The notes beneath the pieces were generated by a model. That model worked only from the letters and a program-made list of their open reading frames with translations. It made no database searches and was not told the origin of the DNA. Below, in pieces: positions 1 to 5,998 of a stretch of 6,794 nt of DNA. Origin of the DNA: an uncultured Bacillota bacterium (GTDB lineage Bacteria > Bacillota > Clostridia > Lachnospirales > Lachnospiraceae); contig CAJKMA010000098.1 of assembly GCA_905200905.1 (NCBI GenBank), positions 1-6,794 of the forward strand, written 5' to 3'. The translations under genes and the position numbers were made by a program. The stretch's first letter is position 1; every line of letters begins with the position of its first letter.

Positions 1-665
1 GAGGGTTTGGAGGATTTCACACCAGTGGTTTCGGAAATGGATTTGACCAGGATTTCGGAGGAGGTTTTCATTCCAAGGGCTTTCACAGAGACTTCAGATC
101 CAGGCAGACAGCACAGAACGGGGCAGATATTCATGGGGAAATCACCATAGAATTCATGGAGGCTGCCAGGGGCTGTGAAAAAACCATTCAGCTTACGGAA
201 GCAGACGGAAAGAAAAAATCTTTAAAAGTTTTGATTCCAGCAGGCATTGACACAGGGAAAAGCATCCGCCTCAGAGGAAAGGGAACGCCTGGAAGTGGCG
301 GTGGAAGAGATGGGGATCTGCTTTTGAAAGTCCATGTAAATAAAGATTCTGTATTTGACAGGAAGGATACGGATGTCTATACCACAGTGAGAATTCCGTT
401 TACTACGGCTGTGTTTGGCGGTGAGACAGTGGTTCCTACCTTGTCAGGAAGAGTTATGTGTAAGATTAGCCCCAATACCCAGTCTGGAACAAAAATTCGC
501 CTCAGAGGAAAAGGGATTGTATCCATGAAAAATCCTCAGGTACATGGAGATGAGTATGTGACGATACAGATTGATGTACCGCAGAATCTAAGTCCGGAGG
601 CGAGAAAAAAATTGAAAGAATTTGAAGCACTTTTGAGGCATCAGCGGGGTGGAAGCGCTGCATAA
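1..665 (+). CDS. DnaJ-family co-chaperone without zinc finger, 3' part
   Basis: The reading frame is open from base 3 and has no start codon of its own kind here, so the gene begins before the window; about 220 residues are visible. They begin with a Gly/Phe-rich linker (repeated GF, GGF and FGG, about residues 1-45). Then comes C-terminal domain I, starting around GADIHGEITIEF and containing the PAGI..G..IRLRGKG signature. C-terminal domain II (about residues 125-205) has VRIPFTTAVFGGE and a second RLRGKG. The CxxCxGxG zinc repeats of classical DnaJ are absent, so this is a class B (CbpA-like) J-protein. Known family role: delivering unfolded clients to Hsp70 (DnaK) and stimulating its ATPase through the J-domain. 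That domain is not in the window, so J activity is inferred from the linker and CTDs. The final 25 bp overlap the end of the convergent araC-type gene. No hairpin terminator is seen after the stop. Confidence 0.93.
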   Translation, partial: GFGGFHTSGFGNGFDQDFGGGFHSKGFHRDFRSRQTAQNGADIHGEITIEFMEAARGCEKTIQLTEADGKKKSLKVLIPAGIDTGKSIRLRGKGTPGSGGGRDGDLLLKVHVNKDSVFDRKDTDVYTTVRIPFTTAVFGGETVVPTLSGRVMCKISPNTQSGTKIRLRGKGIVSMKNPQVHGDEYVTIQIDVPQNLSPEARKKLKEFEALLRHQRGGSAA

Positions 666-1555
666 GAAATTTTCCGGTATTCAATAGGGCTCATCTGATA
701 CCGCTGCCTGAATTTTCTGCAAAAATATCCTGCACTGCTAAATCCGGTTTTTTCAGCGATTTTGGACACAGAGTCTTCGGTGGCCCGCAGCAGTTTGGCA
801 GCACAATTTAGCCGGTACTGTATCAGGTAAGCCACAGGAGATAGCTGTATGCCGGTTTGAAAAATCTGAAGAGCAGAGCTTTTGCTGATCAGGGCACAGG
901 ATGCAATTTTATCCAGAGAGATAGGTCTAGAATAATGTTCGTGAATATATTCCATCATAATGCGAAGCCGCACCTGGTTGTTTTTAACGGGGTGAACAGG
1001 GGCTTTTTGTGGGGAAACAGAAAGGGAATCAAATAAAATCTCCCAAATTTCCCATAAGGTCTGAACGGTATGCAACTCCCTTTTTTCCTCAGAATCCTGT
1101 ATGGAAAAGAGCTTGTTTAAAAGATCGAGAATCTTGCCCTGCCAGGGAATATCCGATGAGAATGTCTGAAAACAGAGGGAAGAGGAAAGGATGGGGGCAA
1201 TGTATTTTTCATATAATAAAGAGGACTCTCCGGCCAATAAAGAAGGAGAAAAAACAATGTTGGGCATTAGAGTGCTTTCTGTGGATTCATACCGATGGAG
1301 AATCCCACTGTTGACGAACAAAGCAGACCCTTGGGGAAGGAGAAACTTTTCTTCTCCCACATAGCAGGTGGCGGAGCCGCTTTTGATATAGATAACTTCC
1401 AGTTCATGATGCCAGTGCCAGTCAACACAATGAAAGTCAAAATCCCAGATGTCTTCCAGATAATAACAAAAAGGAAAACTTTCAGAACCGTGGGAAGCAG
1501 TTTCGCGAAAAGTATCGTCGGTAATAATGTGTGGATAATTTTGCTGTGGTTTCAT
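641..1555 (-). CDS. AraC-family transcriptional regulator with N-terminal cupin
   Basis: This 304-residue protein has the usual length and layout of AraC/XylS regulators. Residues about 47-92 form the sensing cupin, with WHWHHELE followed by a glycine turn and the ILHRYE strand. Residues about 200-296 are the DNA-binding domain with two helix-turn-helices: one around ISLDKIASCALISKSSALQ, and one around DSVSKIAEKTGFSSAGYFCRKFRQ ending in the conserved MSPIEYRK. The start ATG (1553-1555) is preceded by GGAGA about 10 nt upstream. The gene diverges from an MFS transporter across a 114-bp shared promoter region. By the usual logic of such pairs it likely activates that transporter in response to a small molecule, often a sugar; the ligand cannot be read from the sequence. 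Its 3' end overlaps the dnaJ-type gene, so its transcript must run into or end within that gene. Confidence 0.93.
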   Translation of the reverse strand: MKPQQNYPHIITDDTFRETASHGSESFPFCYYLEDIWDFDFHCVDWHWHHELEVIYIKSGSATCYVGEEKFLLPQGSALFVNSGILHRYESTESTLMPNIVFSPSLLAGESSLLYEKYIAPILSSSLCFQTFSSDIPWQGKILDLLNKLFSIQDSEEKRELHTVQTLWEIWEILFDSLSVSPQKAPVHPVKNNQVRLRIMMEYIHEHYSRPISLDKIASCALISKSSALQIFQTGIQLSPVAYLIQYRLNCAAKLLRATEDSVSKIAEKTGFSSAGYFCRKFRQRYQMSPIEYRKISYAALPPR

Positions 1556-1588
1556 GGTTTGATATTCTCCATTTCGGTGTTTTGGGAT

Positions 1589-1618
1589 ATTATACTATAT
1601 TTATACGATATTATGCAA
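1589..1618 (-). promoter_or_regulatory. Predicted promoter of the AraC-family gene
   Basis: On the minus strand a perfect TATAAT (plus 1589-1594) is preceded, after 18 bp, by TTGCAT (plus 1613-1618), which keeps the TTG of the consensus -35. This places the start of transcription near 1582 and leaves a leader of roughly 27 nt that includes the GGAGA ribosome site. The -35 box shares one base pair with the -35 box of the opposite promoter. Confidence 0.6.
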
Positions 1619-1646
1619 TGACATAGGATAAATAATAGGATATAAT
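1618..1646 (+). promoter_or_regulatory. Predicted promoter of the MFS transporter gene
   Basis: ATGACA (1618-1623, five of six matches to TTGACA), a 17-bp spacer and a perfect TATAAT (1641-1646) make a sigma-A type promoter. Transcription would start near 1653, giving a very short leader that begins almost at the AGGAGG ribosome site (1655-1660). An 8-bp direct repeat, ATAGGATA, sits at 1623-1630 and 1635-1642, inside the spacer and touching the -10. It is a candidate operator for the divergent regulator. Confidence 0.6.
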
Positions 1647-1654
1647 CCCATATT

Positions 1655-1660
1655 AGGAGG
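1655..1660 (+). promoter_or_regulatory. Ribosome binding site that fixes the MFS start
   Basis: A perfect AGGAGG ends immediately before an ATG at 1661 and lies 9 nt before a second in-frame ATG at 1670. The first ATG has no spacing at all and cannot be used well. The second has normal spacing and gives an N-terminus MKNQYNK, so the start is set at 1670. Confidence 0.85.
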
Positions 1661-1669
1661 ATGATAGAA

Positions 1670-2875
1670 ATGAAAAACCAATATAACAAAACCATTACTG
1701 CCTGCTTTATTGCTTATATTGTGCAGGCCATTGTGAATAATTTTGTGCCGCTGCTGTTTCTGACCTTTCAGCGGAGCTATCACATTCCTTTGGCACAGAT
1801 TACAATGCTTGTGACCTTTAACTTCGGGGTGCAGCTTCTGGTTGATTTGCTGTCTGTGGGATTTGTGGATAAAATCGGGTACAAAAAAGCCATGATAGGC
1901 GCTCATGTGCTTTCTGTGGCAGGCTTGCTGCTCCTTACTATTTTGCCGGATATGCTGCCCTCTGCGTTCATGGGTATTCTGATTTCTGTCATGGTATATG
2001 CCATTGGTGGCGGGCTTTTGGAAGTGATTGTAAGTCCTGTTGTAGAGGCATGCCCGTCAGACAACAAGGAAAAAACCATGAGCATGCTCCACTCCTTTTA
2101 TTGCTGGGGACATGTAGGTGTAGTGCTTCTGTCTACGCTGTTTTTCTTTGCCTTTGGCATTGAGAACTGGAAGTTGATGGCAATCTTATGGGCATTGGTT
2201 CCTCTTGCAAATGCGTTTATATTTGCAAAAGTACCAGTTCCTTCCCTGATGGAAGAAGGTGAGCAGGGGCTTAGCCTGAAAGAATTATTTGGTATGAAAA
2301 TGTTCTGGATTTTGCTGATTATGATGGTGTGTGCAGGAGCCAGTGAGCAGGCTGTGAGCCAGTGGGCATCCACCTTTGCCGAAAAAGGCCTTGGAATTTC
2401 AAAAGTGGCAGGAGATTTGGCAGGGCCTATGGCTTTTGCAATCCTTATGGGAACTTCCAGAGCTTTTTATGGAAAGTATGGAGACAAGATTCAACTGGAC
2501 CGTTTTATGAGGTTTAGCTGTGTGCTGTGCATTGCTTCTTATCTGGGAATTGCTTTCTTCCCCATACCGCTTTTCAGCCTGATTTCTTGTGCAGTGTGCG
2601 GTTTTTCTGTGGGGATCATGTGGCCTGGAACCTTCAGTAAAGCGGCAAAAGTTCTGCCAAAAGGAGGAACGGCCATGTTTGCACTTCTGGCTTTGGGCGG
2701 AGATTTAGGATGTTCTTCCGGTCCAACCGTGGTAGGTGCAGTTTCCAGCCTGGCAGGGGAAAATCTGAAATTGGGTATATTTGCTGCCGGTATTTTTCCA
2801 GTTCTATTATTATTGGGAATTGGAATGTGCAATAACGTTAAGAAAGAAAGGAAGGGATTGGCATGGAATTTCTAA
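1670..2875 (+). CDS. MFS transporter, sugar permease-like
   Basis: This 401-residue polytopic membrane protein has about twelve hydrophobic segments, in two halves joined by a charged loop near residues 190-208 (VPSLMEEGEQGLSLKEL). MFS motif A lies between TM2 and TM3 (GFVDKIGYKKAM, residues 64-75). A degenerate copy is found in the second half (GTSRAFYGKYGDKI, 261-274). The overall pattern resembles the fucose-permease-like branch of the superfamily, which mostly moves sugars or related small solutes with protons. The substrate is not determinable here. The start is chosen at the second ATG because the ribosome site lies directly against the first. The gene is paired with a divergent cupin AraC regulator, fitting an inducible uptake system. 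An overlapping start codon at 2863 hints that a further gene once followed in the same operon. Confidence 0.88.
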   Translation: MKNQYNKTITACFIAYIVQAIVNNFVPLLFLTFQRSYHIPLAQITMLVTFNFGVQLLVDLLSVGFVDKIGYKKAMIGAHVLSVAGLLLLTILPDMLPSAFMGILISVMVYAIGGGLLEVIVSPVVEACPSDNKEKTMSMLHSFYCWGHVGVVLLSTLFFFAFGIENWKLMAILWALVPLANAFIFAKVPVPSLMEEGEQGLSLKELFGMKMFWILLIMMVCAGASEQAVSQWASTFAEKGLGISKVAGDLAGPMAFAILMGTSRAFYGKYGDKIQLDRFMRFSCVLCIASYLGIAFFPIPLFSLISCAVCGFSVGIMWPGTFSKAAKVLPKGGTAMFALLALGGDLGCSSGPTVVGAVSSLAGENLKLGIFAAGIFPVLLLLGIGMCNNVKKERKGLAWNF

Positions 2876-2919
2876 AATGCAGTCCAAAGTGGACAAGAGA
2901 ACCAAAGAAGTATGTGTAA
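2863..2919 (+). pseudogene. Possible 5' stump of a lost downstream gene
   Basis: An ATG at 2863 overlaps the last codons of the transporter by 13 bp and is preceded by AAAGGAAGGG (2847-2856) at ribosome-binding distance. This is the arrangement of a translationally coupled next gene. The frame reads MEFLKCSPKWTREPKKYV and then stops at 2917. No continuation is recognisable in the other frames before the hairpin at 2985. The peptide is not recognised. It may be the start of a deleted enzyme gene, a real micro-ORF, or chance. Confidence 0.3.
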
Positions 2920-2984
2920 TCTTCAGTTCTACACTGTACACACTTTTGCCAAAAGTAAAAATCCTGCTTCAGATTATTACTACA

Positions 2985-3033
2985 AAGGTCTCCGCAGGTG
3001 TTTCCACCCATATCGGAGACCTTAAAATATTTT
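2985..3033. terminator. Strong nested hairpin, probable bidirectional terminator
   Basis: AAGGTCTCCG (2985-2994) pairs perfectly over 10 bp with CGGAGACCTT (3014-3023). The 19-nt loop holds a second small hairpin, GGTG (2997-3000) with CACC (3005-3008). On the plus strand the stem is followed by AAAATATTTTTAT, a workable U-rich tail. On the minus strand it is followed by TTTGTAGT, a weaker one. It lies between two convergent transcription units, the MFS gene and the reductase operon, and probably ends both. Confidence 0.75.
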
Positions 3034-3042
3034 TATGTCTGA

Positions 3043-4740
3043 TTATTTTTTACAATCCATACCGCAGGCGGTGGCAGTTTCGATGAGGCAGCGGTCATTG
3101 GTGACTGTATCATAGAAGCGGAAACCGCCTGAGAAATTGTACACATCATATCCATTTCCAGTAAGAATCCTAGTTGAAATATAGCTCCTGAGACCACTCT
3201 GGCAGATAACATAAACGGGTTTTCCTTTTTCGATTTCATCCAGATGTTCACGCAGGACATCTACAGGAATGTTCTGGAATCCATCTACATGTCCACGTGC
3301 GTATTCTCCGGGAGTTCTGGTATCTAGCAGAGTGACACTGCCATCTTTTGGAAGTTGGTCAATCTCTTCCATATGGAACTGTTTCAAAATTCCGTTTTCG
3401 ATATTTTCAATCATAAATCCAGCCAGATTTACCGGGTCTTTTGCAGAAGAATAAGGAGGTGCATAAGCCAGATCCAGTTCCGCTAATTCTGTGGCTTTCA
3501 TGCCTGCATGGATAGCAGTTGCCAGGACATCAATTCTCTTATCCACACCTTCATAACCGACAATCTGTGCACCAAGAAGACGGTAAGTTTCTTTTTCGAA
3601 TACTACTTTCATGGTCATAACCTTGCCGCCCGGATAGTAGCCTGCGTGGCTCATAGGAGAGAGGATGACCTTGTCCACATCCAGTCCTGAACTTTTGGCA
3701 ATTGTTTCATTGATTCCAGTAGCAGCGGCAGTTATATCAAATACTTTTACAATAGAGCTTCCCTGAGAGCCGGGATAATGACTGTCCACACCGCAGATGT
3801 TGTTTGCTGCAATACGTCCCTGTTTATTTGCAGGGCCTGCAAGGGAAATCAGAGTATCCTGTCCAGTTACAAAATGTTTTACCTGTACAGCATCTCCTAC
3901 TGCATAGATATCGGGTGCGGAAGTTTCCATCTTGTCATTCACCAGGATACTGCCCTTGATGCCAAGCTCCAGCCCGGCCTCTTTTGCCAGTCTGGTATCC
4001 GGAGTCACACCGATAGCAAGAATAACCATATCTGCGTGAAGGGGTGCTTCATCTTTTAATAAGACCTGAACCCCATCTTCTGTCTCCTCGAAGCCTTCCA
4101 CCGTGTGTCCAAGAGCCAGTTTCACACCGTGCTTGCGCATTTCATTGTGAATGAAAGATGCCATATCGGAATCAAAAGGCTTCATAAGCTGTTTCGGCCG
4201 CTGAACAATGGTAACATCCATGCCAAGTTCCCGGAGATTTTCTGCAACTTCCAGGCCAATGAATCCACCTCCTGCCAGAATTGCGGATTTGGGGTGGTTT
4301 CGGTTGATATACCGTTTGATGCTAAGGGTATCTTCCACGGTCCGTAAGGTAAACAGTTTCTTTAAGTCAGTTCCAGGAACCAGAGGCTGTGTAGGCTTTG
4401 CACCTGGGGAGAGAATCAGCTTGTCATAGGATTCTTCAAATTCCTCGCCTGTTTTTAGATTTTTCACGGATACGGTATGTTTCTCAGGATGAAGAGCTGT
4501 AACTTCGTGACGCACCTTCATATTGACACGGAAACGGGAGAAAAAACTCTCAGGAGTCTGAAGAGTCAAATCCTGGGGATCTGTAATCACATCCCCGATG
4601 TAATAGGGCAGTCCACAGTTTGCGTAAGAAATAAAACCGGAACGTTCAAAAACTACGATTTCTGCCTGTTCATCCAATCTGCGAAGTCTGGCTGCAGCAG
4701 TTGCTCCACCGGCTACGCCACCTACAATTACAACTTTCAT
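3043..4740 (-). CDS. CoA-disulfide/polysulfide reductase fused to rhodanese
   Basis: This is a 565-residue flavoenzyme of the CoADR-rhodanese family. The N-terminal FAD site is VVIVGGVAGGATAA (residues 3-16), followed by the single redox cysteine Cys42 in SYANCGLP. The NAD(P)H site is ILAGGGFIGLE (154-164), and the second FAD contact is DIYAVGDA (277-284). The dimerisation domain spans about 325-445 and holds the conserved tyrosines of HAGYYPGG and AYAPPYSSAKDP. A C-terminal rhodanese domain (about 460-550) has active cysteine Cys513 in CQSGLRS. Known members reduce CoA disulfide, CoA persulfide or polysulfide with NAD(P)H, and the rhodanese domain delivers the sulfane sulfur. Length matches characterised fusions. 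The start at 4738-4740 is chosen over an upstream ATG at 4771-4773 because AAGGTGG lies 9 nt before it and FAD-binding sequence begins at once. It is the last gene of a three-gene operon, 1 nt after the preceding stop. Three extra cysteines (551, 559, 563) mark the C-terminus. Confidence 0.93.
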   Translation of the reverse strand: MKVVIVGGVAGGATAAARLRRLDEQAEIVVFERSGFISYANCGLPYYIGDVITDPQDLTLQTPESFFSRFRVNMKVRHEVTALHPEKHTVSVKNLKTGEEFEESYDKLILSPGAKPTQPLVPGTDLKKLFTLRTVEDTLSIKRYINRNHPKSAILAGGGFIGLEVAENLRELGMDVTIVQRPKQLMKPFDSDMASFIHNEMRKHGVKLALGHTVEGFEETEDGVQVLLKDEAPLHADMVILAIGVTPDTRLAKEAGLELGIKGSILVNDKMETSAPDIYAVGDAVQVKHFVTGQDTLISLAGPANKQGRIAANNICGVDSHYPGSQGSSIVKVFDITAAATGINETIAKSSGLDVDKVILSPMSHAGYYPGGKVMTMKVVFEKETYRLLGAQIVGYEGVDKRIDVLATAIHAGMKATELAELDLAYAPPYSSAKDPVNLAGFMIENIENGILKQFHMEEIDQLPKDGSVTLLDTRTPGEYARGHVDGFQNIPVDVLREHLDEIEKGKPVYVICQSGLRSYISTRILTGNGYDVYNFSGGFRFYDTVTNDRCLIETATACGMDCKK

Positions 4741-4741
4741 A

Positions 4742-5062
4742 TTATTTATCCACCTTTCCTTTATAAGAGACAATGCCTCCGATATTTTTCACATTAGTAT
4801 ATCCCATTTTTCCAAGCATTGCGGTTGCCTGGCTGCTTCTGGCTCCTGAGTGGCAATATACAAAAAGAGGGGTATTTGTTTGTGGAACGATAGTTTTGAT
4901 AGTATCAATCACCTGCAGTGGTATATTCCGGCTATCTGGAACATGCCCTTCCCTGTATTCCTGTGGTGTGCGTACATCCACAAGCAGAGCGTTTGGGGTA
5001 GCCTTGTAATCTTCAAAGCCCTGATTGATATCAGGTACCTTAAAAAAATCGAAAAATCCCAT
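4742..5062 (-). CDS. Single-domain cytoplasmic rhodanese
   Basis: This 106-residue protein is one rhodanese (sulfurtransferase) domain with LLVDVRTPQEYREGHVPDSRNIP (residues 26-48) and the active loop CHSGARS, catalytic Cys70. There is no signal peptide or membrane segment, so it acts in the cytoplasm. Family members carry sulfane sulfur as a cysteine persulfide and hand it to thiols such as CoA or glutathione analogues; the natural partner is unknown. A near-perfect ribosome site, GGGAGGTGAT, lies just before the ATG and overlaps the stop of the upstream lipoprotein gene. The stop codon is 1 nt from the start of the reductase. This spacing strongly implies co-translation and suggests that it passes sulfur to that enzyme. 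Confidence 0.92.
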   Translation of the reverse strand: MGFFDFFKVPDINQGFEDYKATPNALLVDVRTPQEYREGHVPDSRNIPLQVIDTIKTIVPQTNTPLFVYCHSGARSSQATAMLGKMGYTNVKNIGGIVSYKGKVDK

Positions 5063-5067
5063 TTATA

Positions 5068-5478
5068 TCACCTCCCTGTTTCTGTTTCGCCGGTCCAGTC
5101 TTTGATACCGCCGAATTCTACAATATTGGTATATCCTAAATCTGCCAGCTTTTGAGAAGCCTGTTTGCTCCGGTTTCCGCTGCGGCAGTAAACCAGAATC
5201 AACTGTTCCTTATCCGGAAGCTGAGTGATTTCTTCTGTTTTAATAGTCTCATTTGGCAGATTGACTGCCCCTGTAATATGTTTTTCTTCATATTCTTCTG
5301 GAGTACGCACATCTAAAATGATGTAATCTGTTTCCTCCTCCATCATAGCAGCCGCTTCTTTGGAGGAGACTTGCCGATAGCTGTTGGATTCAGGCGGCTT
5401 GTTCTGATTGCATCCGGTGAAGAGAAACAGTGCAAGCAAAAAGCCAGAGAATAGGGTGACTTTATATTTTCGTATCAT
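5068..5478 (-). CDS. Rhodanese-domain lipoprotein (PspE-like)
   Basis: This 136-residue protein begins MIRKYKVTLFSGFLLALFL, a lipoprotein signal ending in the lipobox FTGC. Cys23 is the predicted lipid anchor, so the mature protein sits on the outer face of the cytoplasmic membrane. Residues about 36-130 are a rhodanese domain: YIILDVRTPEEYEEKHITGAVNLP is its first signature (starting at 52) and CRSGNRS its active loop, with catalytic Cys98. The start at 5476-5478 is chosen because AGGAGG lies 6 nt before it and the signal peptide starts there; the 28 codons open upstream in the same frame lack a ribosome site and spoil the signal. It is the first gene of the sulfur operon, 5 nt before the next start. 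The likely role is extracellular sulfane-sulfur or thiosulfate capture; the partner is inferred. Confidence 0.92.
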   Translation of the reverse strand: MIRKYKVTLFSGFLLALFLFTGCNQNKPPESNSYRQVSSKEAAAMMEEETDYIILDVRTPEEYEEKHITGAVNLPNETIKTEEITQLPDKEQLILVYCRSGNRSKQASQKLADLGYTNIVEFGGIKDWTGETETGR

Positions 5479-5511
5479 GGAAAACCTCCTCGGAGTATGT
5501 TTTATGTACTT

Positions 5512-5563
5512 AGTATAGTAGAAAAAAAGTATGTGTTCTGTGACAAGGTTACAAAATGACAAG
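5512..5563 (-). promoter_or_regulatory. Candidate promoter and operator of the sulfur operon
   Basis: The minus strand carries TATACT (plus 5512-5517) as a possible -10 box, 33 bp before the first start codon. At 17-bp spacing the -35 position reads CAGAAC, a poor match. Directly upstream lie two copies of CTTGTCA (plus 5541-5547 and 5557-5563), 16 bp apart start to start. A weak -35 with repeats touching it is the pattern of an activator-dependent promoter. The assignment is by eye and tentative. Confidence 0.4.
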
Positions 5564-5564
5564 C

Positions 5565-5819
5565 TCAGTGTTCTTTCATATGGCTTTTATAATATTCTTT
5601 TGGTGTGATGCCAAATTCTTTTTTGAATGCACGGAAAAAGTGATTGTATCCTCCAAATCCAACCATTTTATAAACTTCTGTGATAGGCAGGCCTTCCAGT
5701 ATATATTTTTTGCACATCTTCAGGCGGTTTTTGGTAATGTAGCTGTGGACTGTCTGTCCGGTCTGTTTTTTAAATTCTCTGCAAATATGATAGCGGCTTA
5801 CAAAAAATACCTTTTCCAG
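5565..5819 (-). pseudogene. Truncated AraC-family regulator, C-terminal half only
   Basis: The minus strand encodes 84 residues beginning LEKVFFVSRYHICREFKKQTG and ending in a TGA at 5565-5567. They hold most of an AraC DNA-binding domain: the end of the first helix-turn-helix, then ITEVYKMVGFGGYNHFFRAFKKEFGITPKEYY, which is the complete second helix-turn-helix and family signature. The whole N-terminal sensor domain is missing, as are the first helices of the domain. A stop codon in frame (plus 5820-5822) lies immediately before the first recognisable residue, and no ribosome site or suitable start follows it. The break coincides with the edge of the TnpV-bearing DNA, so an insertion or deletion probably removed the 5' half. 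The remnant lies 87 bp upstream of the sulfur operon on the same strand, so the intact gene may have regulated it. Confidence 0.82.
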
Positions 5820-5887
5820 TTAGCCACGGGTGAATAAGGCAGTAATTTGAATTATTACATCTGTGGCATTGCAATGAGGTAGAAATC

Positions 5888-5919
5888 AGGCTTTGACTAT
5901 AATGGTCAGAGCCTTTTTC
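5888..5919 (+). terminator. Rho-independent terminator with no gene before it
   Basis: AGGCTTTGAC (5888-5897) pairs with GTCAGAGCCT (5905-5914) over 10 bp, including one wobble pair, with a 7-nt loop. TTTTT follows on the plus strand. The reverse side lacks a good T-run, so it acts on plus-strand transcripts. The DNA immediately upstream carries no plus-strand gene, only the antisense AraC remnant. The rest of 5823-5998 holds no gene. Confidence 0.7.
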
Positions 5920-5998
5920 TATGCCTAAAAATCCGCACATTCGTCTTTTGAAAATATTTTGATTATAATGAAATCAACAAATTGAAGGAGGTTTTATT

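Noticed and set aside
1009..1621. Two plus-strand open frames opposite the AraC-family gene.
   Set aside because: The minus strand encodes a complete regulator with both family domains; the opposite frames show no protein-like features.
1661..1669. An earlier in-frame ATG for the transporter (MIEMKNQ start).
   Set aside because: AGGAGG ends at 1660, directly against this ATG, leaving no spacer; the ATG at 1670 has normal 9-nt spacing.
2942..2956. A small hairpin ACTTTT-GCC-AAAAGT after the transporter as a terminator.
   Set aside because: It is A/T-only in the stem and is followed by A-rich DNA on the plus strand; the stem at 2985-3023 is far stronger.
4477..4797. Long plus-strand open frames opposite the reductase and rhodanese genes (also 3508-3690, 3778-4059, 4105-4347, 4773-5155).
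   Set aside because: They are antisense to clear enzyme genes, have no ribosome sites or recognisable domains, and their composition is that of a mirrored coding frame.
5479..5562. A longer N-terminus for the rhodanese lipoprotein starting at 5562.
   Set aside because: No ribosome site precedes it, it would run through the likely promoter, and it would bury the lipoprotein signal peptide inside the protein.
5556..5837. A 93-codon plus-strand frame covering the AraC remnant.
   Set aside because: The minus strand gives an unmistakable AraC DNA-binding domain; the plus frame is its shadow.
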